From: Candidatus Alkanophagales archaeon
GTDB taxonomy: Archaea; Halobacteriota; Syntropharchaeia; Alkanophagales; B39-G2
Reading direction: 5' to 3'
Length of the DNA: 13,822 bases
Assembly (NCBI GenBank): GCA_003661185.1
Contig: QMVQ01000019.1
Coordinates: 1 to 13,822 of the forward strand
Shown here: piece by piece, positions 7,705 to 13,785 of the stretch
Layout: each line of letters opens with the position of its first letter
Position numbering within the stretch: the stretch's first letter is position 1
The notes under the pieces: generated by a model
The model's input: the letters and a program-made list of their open reading frames with translations, nothing else
What the model was told of the DNA's origin: nothing
The model's database searches: none
Program-made: the position numbers and the translations under genes

Positions 7705-7976
7705 TGTTTGCCTCCCAGCTCGCCGCCGGGAGGCGTCCCCTCCCCCGGAGCGTGCGGGCTGTGTCGCCCCCTCTGCGGGAGCCCGGATGCCCGGGACATC
7801 CAGCATCAGAGCCCGGGGCTGGGGAAGCACCCCGGGGTGTTCGTCCCGCACCTCGGCTACTCCTCGGCATTTTTCACCTCCGAAGAGTGGGGTAGTCAAG
7901 ACTTGCGTCGCCCGTCCCGGGCGGGCAAGCCCACCGTTTTAACGGTGGGTTCTTGACAGCTGCCGCCGTCGGTGCT
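7690..7976 (-). ncRNA. Putative omega RNA of the IsrB element, with guide
   Basis: Very G/C-rich, upstream of isrB, with many perfect stems on one strand. In 5'-3' (minus) order: an outer stem at 7951-7957 with 7895-7901 enclosing two hairpins (7930-7949 and 7902-7929); a stem TCTTCGG/CCGAGGA (7886-7880 with 7867-7861) flanked by CTAC/GTAG; a long-range stem TGCGGGA/TCCCGCA (7850-7844 with 7780-7774) enclosing the 12-bp palindrome at 7828-7839 and a GATG/CATC hairpin; GCCTCCC/GGGAGGC (7734-7728 with 7716-7710); and the isrB start hairpin. In IscB/IsrB systems the omega RNA is encoded immediately 5' of the gene and begins with a guide read from flanking DNA. Here the guide would be about 7976-7958. 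The function is inferred from position and folding; homology was not searched. Confidence 0.7.
7895..7957 (-). repeat. Left-end stem-loops of the IS element
   Basis: GTCAAGA (minus 7957-7951) pairs with TCTTGAC (7901-7895). Inside are two adjacent hairpins: CCCACCG/CGGTGGG (7949-7943 with 7936-7930, loop TTAAAA), and CTTGC/GCAAG (7929-7925 with 7906-7902) containing CGCCCG/CGGGCG (7923-7918 with 7914-7909). The set defines the left end of the element and also forms the first domain of the omega RNA. Confidence 0.6.
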
Positions 7977-7982
7977 ATTTTT
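7973..7982 (+). promoter_or_regulatory. TATA-like box of mptE
   Basis: The tract TGCTATTTTT lies 24-33 nt before the mptE ATG, the spacing expected for a leaderless archaeal transcript. There is no ribosome-binding site before that ATG, which fits. It overlaps the stretch that would be copied as the omega RNA guide. Confidence 0.4.
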
Positions 7983-7992
7983 GTGCAGCGCC

Positions 7993-8005
7993 CCTTAATA
8001 ATATA
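7993..8005 (-). promoter_or_regulatory. Host TATA box upstream of the IS left end
   Basis: Minus strand TTATATTATTAAG reads as a good archaeal TATA box. Start of transcription 25-27 nt downstream would be near 7974-7976, about 17-19 nt before the left end of the element. It lies in host DNA next to the mptE start codon, so I infer it was the original apgM promoter and now drives the omega RNA, isrB and possibly apgM. Confidence 0.5.
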
Positions 8006-8650
8006 ATGCGGTTTGAGGAGTGGGAGCCAATATACGAGCGGATTTTGGCGGACTTCGGTTATGACAGGAAGAAGGATGAGGAGGCGGCGGCAGTGGCGGC
8101 AGAGGCTATTTCGAGGATGAGTTGGAAGGAGGTGGGAGGGGAGGAGCTAAGGCGGATGATAGAAGGGAAGAGCGTTCTTGTATGCGGAGCTGCTCCGTGC
8201 CTCCGAGAGGAGTTAAGGAGCATTGACGCTTTCGAATACGTGGTTCTGGCGGCGGACGGCGCTACCTCCGTCGTCTTGGAGTGCGGCGTGCTTCCCGACG
8301 TCATCGTAAGCGACCTTGACGGCTACCTCCCCGACATCATATACGCAAGCCGGCTCGGTGCCATCGTCGTGGCGCACGCCCACGGCGACAACATTGGTAA
8401 AATACGACGGGTGCTGCCTGAGCTTAGTAGAGTTCTCTGCACAACGCAGGCACGCCCGCTGCCACCACACGTCCACAACTTCGGCGGCTTCACCGACGGC
8501 GACCGTTGCGTCTTCCTCGCGAAGGAGCTCGGCGCCGCCTCAGTAAAGCTCGTCGGCTTCGATTTCGAGGACACAAAAGTGAATTTGACGAAGCGGCGGA
8601 AGCTGAAATGGGCGAAACGCCTGATAGAGCAGGCGTTGCGCGACTGCTGA
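8006..8650 (+). CDS. mptE: 6-hydroxymethyl-7,8-dihydropterin pyrophosphokinase, archaeal MptE type
   Basis: A 214-residue protein of the DUF115/MptE family, which in methanogens and relatives activates 6-hydroxymethyl-dihydropterin with ATP for tetrahydromethanopterin (or folate-like) synthesis. The diagnostic blocks are VLAADGATSVVLECGVLPDV followed by IVSDLDG (about 81-106), VAHAHGDN (121-128), NFGGFTDGDR (158-167) and KLVGFDFE (181-188): the order seen in the family, with acidic residues placed for Mg-ATP. The length matches the roughly 210-240 aa of archaeal members. The start is the first ATG after a TATA-like box and is probably leaderless. It heads a plus-strand group followed by a winged-helix gene and a phosphodiesterase. 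It is divergent from the IS element and apgM. I am confident of the family; the exact pterin product is from the family, not shown here. Confidence 0.9.
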   Translation: MRFEEWEPIYERILADFGYDRKKDEEAAAVAAEAISRMSWKEVGGEELRRMIEGKSVLVCGAAPCLREELRSIDAFEYVVLAADGATSVVLECGVLPDVIVSDLDGYLPDIIYASRLGAIVVAHAHGDNIGKIRRVLPELSRVLCTTQARPLPPHVHNFGGFTDGDRCVFLAKELGAASVKLVGFDFEDTKVNLTKRRKLKWAKRLIEQALRDC

Positions 8651-8658
8651 TAGGCAAG

Positions 8659-8666
8659 ATTATAAC
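8659..8666 (+). promoter_or_regulatory. TATA box before the winged-helix gene
   Basis: ATTATAAC, centred about 28 nt before the ATG at 8691, in the 40-nt gap after mptE. The spacing suggests a leaderless transcript beginning at or next to the start codon, so the winged-helix gene may have its own promoter in addition to read-through from mptE. Confidence 0.45.
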
Positions 8667-8690
8667 AGGAGCGAAGACAAAATACTTAGG

Positions 8691-9449
8691 ATGTTAGAAA
8701 TGCCTACGCCCGTAAAGGTGCTGAAATACCTTAAGGAAAGGGGGGAGGAACTTAGTGCTGAGGAGCTTGCCGCCCGCCTTAACGAGCCTTTAGAGGTCGT
8801 GCGGCGTGCGCTAAGCGAGCTTGAGCGCCGAAGCCTCGTAGAGAGCGTGCATGCTTCATACAGATATAAGAGGGATGATTTTTCTGAGAAAGTTGCGGAG
8901 AAGGTTTTGAACGTTTACGATAAGGTTGTGAAGAAGCCGTCTTTGGAGTTGCTGCTCGTCGGCTTGCTCTCGACGTTTTCGCCGCTCCGCCCTTCAACGA
9001 TGATAAAGGCGTTGGAAGAGCTGGGAGCGAGGCGGAAGGAAGTAGAAGCGCTCATCGAGAGGGAGATAAGAAGGGGAGCGGTGCGCAAAGTGAAGGCTAT
9101 TTGCGTCGGTCAAGTTTACAGCGGCTCGAAATACATACCTGTGGGCTTTTACATAATCGAGGGGGAGACAAGCGAGAGCGAGAAGCGTGAGCTCATTGAG
9201 AAGCTTCGTGAGTATTACAGCTGGGTCGGGCTTGAGGGAGTGGCGTATGAGGAGGAAATGCTCGTCGGCGAATACCCGCCGGAGCTTGCAAGAGCCGGAC
9301 GTTCTTACTTGAATGAGTGGAAAGAGCTAAAGGAGAGAGTTAGGAGGGAAGTGCCGCATGTCTTCAGATGGCTTCCGATAAAGACGAGAGAAGTATTATG
9401 CTGGCGGTGCGATGACGACATGGGCGATGGCGGATGGGCGGGGCTGTGA
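8691..9449 (+). CDS. Winged-helix protein of unknown function
   Basis: A 252-residue archaeal protein that I do not recognise by name. Residues 5-55 form a clear winged helix-turn-helix (VLKYLKERGEELSAEELAAR and the recognition helix VVRRALSELERRSLV). A second helical segment at about 95-135 (SPLRPSTMIKALEELGARRK, then EVEALIEREIRRGAVRKV) may be a second winged helix. The middle part VYSGSKYIPVGFYIIEG and the C-terminal part, rich in Glu/Arg with CWRCDDD near the end, have no familiar motif. No membrane segments are evident. It may be a transcription regulator or an RNA/DNA-binding protein. A start at 8700 (MPTPVKV) is an alternative, but the TATA spacing favours 8691. It ends in a short overlap with the phosphodiesterase gene, implying co-expression and perhaps a joint role. 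Confidence 0.75.
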   Translation: MLEMPTPVKVLKYLKERGEELSAEELAARLNEPLEVVRRALSELERRSLVESVHASYRYKRDDFSEKVAEKVLNVYDKVVKKPSLELLLVGLLSTFSPLRPSTMIKALEELGARRKEVEALIEREIRRGAVRKVKAICVGQVYSGSKYIPVGFYIIEGETSESEKRELIEKLREYYSWVGLEGVAYEEEMLVGEYPPELARAGRSYLNEWKELKERVRREVPHVFRWLPIKTREVLCWRCDDDMGDGGWAGL

Positions 9450-10000
9450 GGCTCCTTATCATCGGAGACACGCACATCCCCTCAAGGGCGAAGAAGATAG
9501 ATGATGTTATTGTGGCGAGGATAAAGAGCAGCGACGCAAGTCACGTTTTCTGCACCGGCGACCTCACGGACGAGCGGCTTTTAGATTTTTACGCTGTGCT
9601 CGGCGAGTTGCACGTCGTTAGGGGCAATATGGACTATTTAAATCTTAAAAAGTGGGACGTGGCTGAGATCGAAGGCTTAAAGATAGGGCTGATACACGGT
9701 GACGGGATTTACCCGAGGGGCAACGTGAGGGAGCTTTGCCGGATTGCGGAGACGCTCGCCGTAAATGTTTTGATTTCGGGGCACACGCATCGCCCGCAAG
9801 TCTTAGAGCGGGAGCTCGCTGGCGGCAGAAAAGTCCTACTTTTGAACCCCGGCTCTGCGACGGGCGTCTGGGGCGGCGGTGGCGGTTCCAGAAAGCCATC
9901 TTTCATGTTCCTTGACATCAGCCAACGCTCGTGCGTCGTGCATCTCTTCGAGCTTGAGCGAAGAAGTCTTAAGGAGAAAACTTACTCCTTTACCTTGTAG
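9446..10000 (+). CDS. YfcE/MJ0936-type metallophosphoesterase
   Basis: A calcineurin-like phosphodiesterase of the YfcE/MJ0936 group, active on bis-p-nitrophenyl phosphate-like diesters in characterised members; the natural substrate is unknown. All five metal-binding motifs are present in order: GDTH at the N-terminus, CTGDLTD, RGNMD, IHGD and SGHTHRPQ, followed by LLNPGSAT. Mn or other divalent ions in the active site are expected from the family. I prefer the GTG at 9446 (protein starts MRLLIIGDTH): it overlaps the previous stop codon by GTGA and puts the first Asp at residue 8, as in homologs. An ATG at 9434 would add four residues. Length (184 aa) is slightly over the family norm of about 165. 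Its last 11 nt overlap the convergent recombinase gene. Confidence 0.9.
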   Translation: MRLLIIGDTHIPSRAKKIDDVIVARIKSSDASHVFCTGDLTDERLLDFYAVLGELHVVRGNMDYLNLKKWDVAEIEGLKIGLIHGDGIYPRGNVRELCRIAETLAVNVLISGHTHRPQVLERELAGGRKVLLLNPGSATGVWGGGGGSRKPSFMFLDISQRSCVVHLFELERRSLKEKTYSFTL

Positions 10001-10754
10001 CTTTGTTTTTTCTAGAATTCAGGATTCTTTGGACTTTTTCGAATATTCTTTTACTGATGATCTTGGGGTGGTTGCCCCGCCACTCCACGTCCCGCCAGTG
10101 GACGATGCCCGCGTAAAAAGGATTTCTAAGGATTCTGTAAACTTGCATCCTTGAAAGATGCGCTCTACGGGCGACCTCGCTGACGTTCTGCGTTTCGAGG
10201 AAATCGAGGAAGATGCGGCGGACGGTCTCAGCATCTTCTGAGAGGACTATGCGGCGTGCGTCGTCGTAGCGATAGCCAAACGGAAGGCGCCCGACGAACG
10301 AGCCCTCCTTAACCTTCTTGTCCATTGCCAGCTTCGTCCGCTCTATCGTCATTTCTCGCTCGAATTCCGCAAACGCCCCGATAATATGAAACATGAGCTT
10401 TCCGGCGGCAGTCGTAGTATCTATGCGTTCGGTAACGCTTACAAAGTCAACACCACATCTTTTAAGCTCGTCCATCAACAAAATCAAATCACGAAGCGAC
10501 CTCGAAAGCCTATCAAGCTTGAACACAACGACTGTGTCTATTTCTCCGCTTCTGCAATCTTTAAGGAGTTTTTGTAGCGCCTTTCGCTCCATAGTGGCAG
10601 CACTCCTGGCGGCGTCCACGTATTCCCTGTGAATGTTCCAGCCGTGCAGCTCACAGAACTTCTGCAGCGAAGAACGTTGTGCATCGATGCTAATTCCACT
10701 CTCAGCCTGCTCCAGCGTGCTGACTCTGATGTAAAGCCCGACTTTACGGCTCAC
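9990..10754 (-). CDS. Short serine recombinase with recombinase domain but no zinc ribbon
   Basis: A 254-residue serine recombinase. The resolvase/invertase catalytic domain (1-about 145) has the nucleophile Ser12 in YIRVSTLEQ, the FKLDRLSRS arginine motif and the EFEREMTIERTK helix. It is followed by the recombinase domain usual in large serine recombinases: RLPFGYRYD, SEVARRAHLSRMQVYRILRN, NPFYAGIV and HPKIISKRIFEKVQRIL. It then stops; the zinc-ribbon and coiled-coil parts of large serine integrases (normally over 450 aa) are absent. It is either a compact natural form or a remnant cut at the C-terminus, since the stop lies 11 nt inside the end of the convergent phosphodiesterase gene. The start is a GTG placed at the predicted transcription start, so probably leaderless. 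A perfect 28-bp inverted repeat abuts its promoter. It is likely of mobile or plasmid origin. Confidence 0.88.
   Translation of the reverse strand: MSRKVGLYIRVSTLEQAESGISIDAQRSSLQKFCELHGWNIHREYVDAARSAATMERKALQKLLKDCRSGEIDTVVVFKLDRLSRSLRDLILLMDELKRCGVDFVSVTERIDTTTAAGKLMFHIIGAFAEFEREMTIERTKLAMDKKVKEGSFVGRLPFGYRYDDARRIVLSEDAETVRRIFLDFLETQNVSEVARRAHLSRMQVYRILRNPFYAGIVHWRDVEWRGNHPKIISKRIFEKVQRILNSRKNKATR
10003..10011 (+). terminator. T-rich terminator after the phosphodiesterase gene
   Basis: TTGTTTTTT starts 2 nt after the phosphodiesterase stop codon. Archaeal RNA polymerase stops at short T runs in the non-template strand, so this would close the mptE-side transcript before it runs far into the convergent recombinase gene. 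Confidence 0.45.
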
Positions 10755-10773
10755 ATCATGAAATCTCTATCCA

Positions 10774-10785
10774 AAGATATATAAA
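10774..10785 (-). promoter_or_regulatory. TATA box of the recombinase gene
   Basis: Minus strand TTTATATATC (10785-10776) is the strongest TATA match in the window, centred about 27 nt before the GTG start. This predicts a leaderless mRNA. The box directly touches the inverted repeat at 10786, which covers the BRE position. Confidence 0.6.
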
Positions 10786-10813
10786 GTGTAACATACCGTG
10801 CCGTATGTTACAC
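10786..10813. repeat. Perfect 28-bp inverted repeat beside the recombinase promoter
   Basis: Arms GTGTAACATAC (10786-10796) and GTATGTTACAC (10803-10813), 11 bp each without a mismatch, around the 6-nt spacer CGTGCC. Size and symmetry are those of a serine-resolvase crossover site (res site I is 28 bp in the Tn3 group). The place next to the TATA box is also right for an operator. It may be both. There is no second full copy in the window. Confidence 0.6.
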
Positions 10814-10953
10814 GTGCCGGCGTCCTTTTGGAAAACGCACGTAAGGGCTTTATTGGCATCCAGCAGCGACCAAGTCTGATATTTGAAAGCGCTCGCGCCC
10901 TCATTGACAACGTCCAGAAACGTTACAAATCATCTGTTTTCATCCTTTTGTTT

Positions 10954-10965
10954 AATGTTAACATT
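10954..10965. repeat. 12-bp palindrome AATGTTAACATT
   Basis: A perfect palindrome between the recombinase promoter and the end of the transporter gene, 11 nt from the transporter stop codon. It shares ATGTTA/TAACAT with the arms of the 28-bp repeat. It might be an accessory recombinase site or part of the transporter's 3' end; A/T-rich palindromes of this size also occur by chance. The rest of 10814-10953 holds nothing I recognise. Confidence 0.3.
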
Positions 10966-10975
10966 TATTCTACAA

Positions 10976-12364
10976 TCAAAATATAAAATGCTGAAGTAGT
11001 AATAACACCGTTGCGAGCGCGAGTTCCGGCACGGCAATCGCCAGCCCGGGCTTGAACCAATCAAGGAAATGGATGTGACGACCTCTTTCCTTTTCAAGTA
11101 TACCAAGCGCCACTATGTTTGCGGTGCTGCCTATCATCGTTAGGTTTCCAAGATAACAAGCACCGAAGAGCATGCCCCACCATGTTGGAAATATATGATA
11201 ACCATAGGCTTCAAGTCCGTGTACGATGGATATTAGTGTAGCTACCGCCAGTATGTTGTCCATGAAAGCGCTCAATATCCCCGCAGTCCACGTTATTAGC
11301 GTGGCTATTAAGAGCGGATTGCCACCGGCGAACGTGATTATCGTTTCCGCCATTATTTCCGTGACGCCTGTGTATGAAAGCGTTCCAACTGTTGAAAAGA
11401 AAAATATGAAGAATGCCAACGTCCACCAGTCGACACGATGCTCGACGAGCCCTCTTGCTTGCTCTCTGCTTATAAACAGTGTTATTCCAGCCATTATCAA
11501 GGGAACCGCTAACAGTAATGTGTTCCTTTCGAGATGCAACAATTCCTCCAGCGGATGGTGGAGAACGAGACCGCAAATCGTGCAGAGGAAAACTGCCCAT
11601 GACACTCGCATCTTCCTTTTATCTATCTCTCTATCCAAGCTCAGCCTCCCCAAAAGGTTCATCATGCCGTCGAGCTTCGTAATGTAAGGACGCCAGTAGA
11701 CGAACACGAGCATTATGGTTAGCATCAATACAACAACGCCTACTGGTGTCGCCCATCTGATAAAATCAAGGAACGATAAACCTCCCTCGAAAGCGATAAG
11801 CACGCCTATCGGGTTTCCGACGACTGTGAAGCTGCTGCCAACGTTGGTAGCCATGACCGTTGCAATGACCATCGGTAGCGGATCGAGATCATAGCGCTTC
11901 GTTATCCGCAGCGTCAGAGCGGTCATGAAAAGGATTGATGTTACTTCGTCAACGAGCGCTGCAAACGTCGCAGACATTAATAGGAGACCTGCGACGAGCA
12001 TGAAGCCGCTTCTGCTGAAATATTTGGAGAGTATTTCTAAGATGTGCTCAAAAAAGCCCTGTTCCTCGAGAAAGCCGATTACTATCATCATGCCCATCAA
12101 AAAAAGGATTACATCAAAATGCGCATACTTCATAAGATGCGGCACGTCAAGCACCTTTAAAAACAGGAGCGCTGAGACTCCAGCGAGCGCAAACGCCAGC
12201 CTCAGCCTCCAGAAGAAAATAGCCCCAAGAATTATGGCAATGAATGTTGTGACCGATATAATTTGACTCGTATCAAGATTTGTATTACTAACTATAGTAA
12301 CTGTTATTAACAGTCCTGCGAGGTATGCGGTTAAGCTTTTAAGCTCGCTCACAATGGAGGGCAA
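10976..12364 (-). CDS. ArsB/NhaD-type ion transporter
   Basis: A 462-residue membrane protein of the ion transporter superfamily (ArsB, NhaD, SLC13-like). About eleven or twelve hydrophobic segments alternate with short loops. The two internally related signature loops are present: VDEVTSILFMTAL with TNVGSSFTVVGNPIGVLIA in the first half (about 135-190), and FMDNILAVATLIS with LGNLTMIGSTANIVALG in the second half (about 365-425). These re-entrant loops carry substrate or sodium in the family. Motif order and length fit, but the substrate (sodium/proton, arsenite, carboxylate or anion) cannot be read from sequence, and no ars genes are nearby. The start given is a TTG; a GTG four codons later is an alternative, and neither has a clear ribosome-binding site. 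The gene stands alone, between the recombinase region and PAN. Confidence 0.85.
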   Translation of the reverse strand: MPSIVSELKSLTAYLAGLLITVTIVSNTNLDTSQIISVTTFIAIILGAIFFWRLRLAFALAGVSALLFLKVLDVPHLMKYAHFDVILFLMGMMIVIGFLEEQGFFEHILEILSKYFSRSGFMLVAGLLLMSATFAALVDEVTSILFMTALTLRITKRYDLDPLPMVIATVMATNVGSSFTVVGNPIGVLIAFEGGLSFLDFIRWATPVGVVVLMLTIMLVFVYWRPYITKLDGMMNLLGRLSLDREIDKRKMRVSWAVFLCTICGLVLHHPLEELLHLERNTLLLAVPLIMAGITLFISREQARGLVEHRVDWWTLAFFIFFFSTVGTLSYTGVTEIMAETIITFAGGNPLLIATLITWTAGILSAFMDNILAVATLISIVHGLEAYGYHIFPTWWGMLFGACYLGNLTMIGSTANIVALGILEKERGRHIHFLDWFKPGLAIAVPELALATVLLLLQHFIF

Positions 12365-12479
12365 GGAATCTTTTCATAAAAGCCTTTTTGTTTTACCAGC
12401 TCGAACGCGGTTAAGTGCTGACTTTAATAATTTTAAGATTAAAAGCGCCCTATACAAACTTCCGAATTTGAAAGGGGTC

Positions 12480-12484
12480 AAAAA
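12480..12484 (-). terminator. T run after PAN
   Basis: Five T on the minus strand 3 nt after the PAN stop codon, followed by a CCCC-TTT stretch: a plausible archaeal terminator. The remaining gap to the transporter (12365-12479) is A/T-rich and probably holds the transporter promoter (for example TTAAAATTATT near 12427-12441), but I cannot single one out. Confidence 0.35.
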
Positions 12485-12487
12485 GGG

Positions 12488-13726
12488 TTAAGCAAACATC
12501 ACTCCCGGCTCTCTGAACTCCTTTAATATCTCTCTCTGCCCGCCCGTCATGACTTTCCGCACCGCCCTTTCGAAATCCGCCATCTCGACGGACTCCTTGT
12601 TCTCCCGCACTGCGAACATCCCTGCCTCCATCGTTATTGCCCTTATGTCGGCGCCCGTTGCGTTTTCAGTCATCGCCGCGAGCTTCCCGAAATCCACATC
12701 CTCGCCCAGTCGCAGCCTCTTCGCATGTATTTCGAATATTTGCATACGTGCCTCGTAATTCGGCATTGGTATTTCTATGACCCTATCAAAACGTCCGGGA
12801 CGCAGCAACGCCGGATCGAGGATGTCGGGGCGGTTCGTCGCCGCTATCAGCTTGACATCGCCCCTCGGGTCGAAGCCGTCAATCTCGGCAAGGAGCTGCA
12901 TCATCGTCCTTTGCACTTCCCTGTCGCCGGAGGTGCCGTCATCCACGCGCCTCGCCCCTATCGCATCTATTTCGTCTATGAAAATTATCGAGGGTGCCTT
13001 CTCACGAGCGAGGGCGAAAAGCTCCCTCACGAGCCGAGCGCCTTCTCCTATGTATTTCTGGACGAGTTCCGAGCCGACGACCTTGATGAACGTCGCCAGA
13101 GTTCTCTTCGCCACTGCCTTTGCGAGCAGCGTCTTCCCGGTGCCGGGCGGTCCAATAAGAAGGACGCCTTTCGGTGGCTCGACGCCTATCCGCTCGAACC
13201 GCTCAGGCTCCATCAGCGGTAGCTCCACAGCTTCTTTTAGCTCCTGTATCTGCTTATCGAGCCCGCCAATCTGGTCGTAGTCAACGCCCGGCGCCTCAAT
13301 TACCTCCATCCCGTAAATCATGGGGTCTTTCATCGAGGGCAGAACCTCAACGACGGACAAACTCTGCTGGTTAAGGGCGACTTGCGTCCCGGGGCGGAGA
13401 GTGGCAACATCCAAGAAGCCAGAGGCGTTAACCACGAACTTAGGTCCCGTGCTGCTTTTTATAAGCAATTTACCGTCGCCGAGAACGTCGATGACCGTCC
13501 CGACAATCAGCGGCGGCGACTTCAACCGCTCGACCTCATTGCTCAATCTCCGAAGTTCCCGCTCATACCGTAGCCTCTGCTCTTCCAGATACTTCTTCTC
13601 ACGCTCGATTCTCGAAATGCGCTCTCTAAGCCGATAGTTCATCTCTTCAAGCTGCCGTATCCTGTCCATGAGGTATCTTGAGAGGTCATCTCTCGCTTCT
13701 GGCGGCACTCTTTCACTCTCTTCCAT
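12488..13726 (-). CDS. pan: Proteasome-activating nucleotidase PAN
   Basis: A 412-residue AAA+ ATPase that unfolds substrates and threads them into the archaeal 20S proteasome as a hexamer. Domains in order: N-terminal coiled coil (about 15-70), OB domain (about 71-130), then the ATPase with Walker A GPPGTGKT (192-199), pore loop YIG (225-227), Walker B IIFIDEID (247-254), sensor 1 ATN (296-298) and arginine fingers in RPGRFDR. The ATG at 13726 has a GGGG tract upstream at normal distance. The C-terminus, which docks into the proteasome alpha ring, usually ends hydrophobic-Tyr-X; here it ends Met-Phe-Ala, a Phe replacement at the key position. Length is otherwise normal. The gene is divergent from an MBF1-like gene, a neighbourhood I have the impression is common in euryarchaea. 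Confidence 0.95.
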   Translation of the reverse strand: MEESERVPPEARDDLSRYLMDRIRQLEEMNYRLRERISRIEREKKYLEEQRLRYERELRRLSNEVERLKSPPLIVGTVIDVLGDGKLLIKSSTGPKFVVNASGFLDVATLRPGTQVALNQQSLSVVEVLPSMKDPMIYGMEVIEAPGVDYDQIGGLDKQIQELKEAVELPLMEPERFERIGVEPPKGVLLIGPPGTGKTLLAKAVAKRTLATFIKVVGSELVQKYIGEGARLVRELFALAREKAPSIIFIDEIDAIGARRVDDGTSGDREVQRTMMQLLAEIDGFDPRGDVKLIAATNRPDILDPALLRPGRFDRVIEIPMPNYEARMQIFEIHAKRLRLGEDVDFGKLAAMTENATGADIRAITMEAGMFAVRENKESVEMADFERAVRKVMTGGQREILKEFREPGVMFA

Positions 13727-13785
13727 CTTCTTACCCCGCTGTTCTCTTTTTAATTTGTCCAGCCATAATAAATAGTTGATGCAAA
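13727..13785. promoter_or_regulatory. Divergent promoter region between PAN and the MBF1-like gene
   Basis: A 59-nt A/T-rich gap. Candidate TATA tracts are TTTTTAATTT (13747-13756) for the plus-strand gene and, on the minus strand, TTTATTATGG (13772-13763) for PAN. A GGGGT ribosome-binding site for PAN lies at 13733-13737 on the minus strand. The TATA choices are tentative. Confidence 0.4.

Larger units (their letters stand above)
6604..7957 (-). mobile_element. IS200/IS605-type element with isrB and omega RNA, no transposase
   Basis: About 1.35 kb, read on the minus strand from the left end (near 7957) to the right end (between 6604 and 6612). The limits come from terminal stem-loops typical of this superfamily: the left end has a three-way set of stems (7895-7957), the right end a composite hairpin (6612-6654). 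Between them are the omega RNA region and isrB. No tyrosine HUH transposase (TnpA) is present, so the element would depend on one in trans or be immobile. It lies between the divergent genes mptE and apgM. The exact ends cannot be fixed without an empty site. Base composition of the left third is much more G/C-rich than its surroundings. Confidence 0.7.

Noticed and set aside
7692..7799. 36-residue N-terminal extension of IsrB to an upstream ATG/GTG frame
   Set aside because: The extension is translated omega RNA stems. Family members begin shortly before the VPVL...PLMP block, so the GTG at 7691 is preferred.
7546..7899. 117-codon and 60-codon minus-strand frames, and short plus-strand frames, in the G/C-rich region
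   Set aside because: High G/C content keeps frames open. The residues are low-complexity and the nested perfect stems explain the sequence better as structured RNA.
7309..7956. A 215-codon plus-strand frame antisense to isrB and through the omega RNA
   Set aside because: It is the mirror of the isrB reading frame, arginine/serine/proline-rich, without a ribosome-binding site or recognisable motif.
7690..7957. CRISPR array or tracrRNA
   Set aside because: There are no regularly spaced direct repeats anywhere in the window and no cas genes; the stems are inverted, non-repeating, and sit upstream of an IscB-family gene.
10798..10986. 62-codon plus-strand frame beginning inside the 28-bp repeat
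   Set aside because: No ribosome-binding site, no family resemblance, and it runs into the 3' end of the transporter gene.
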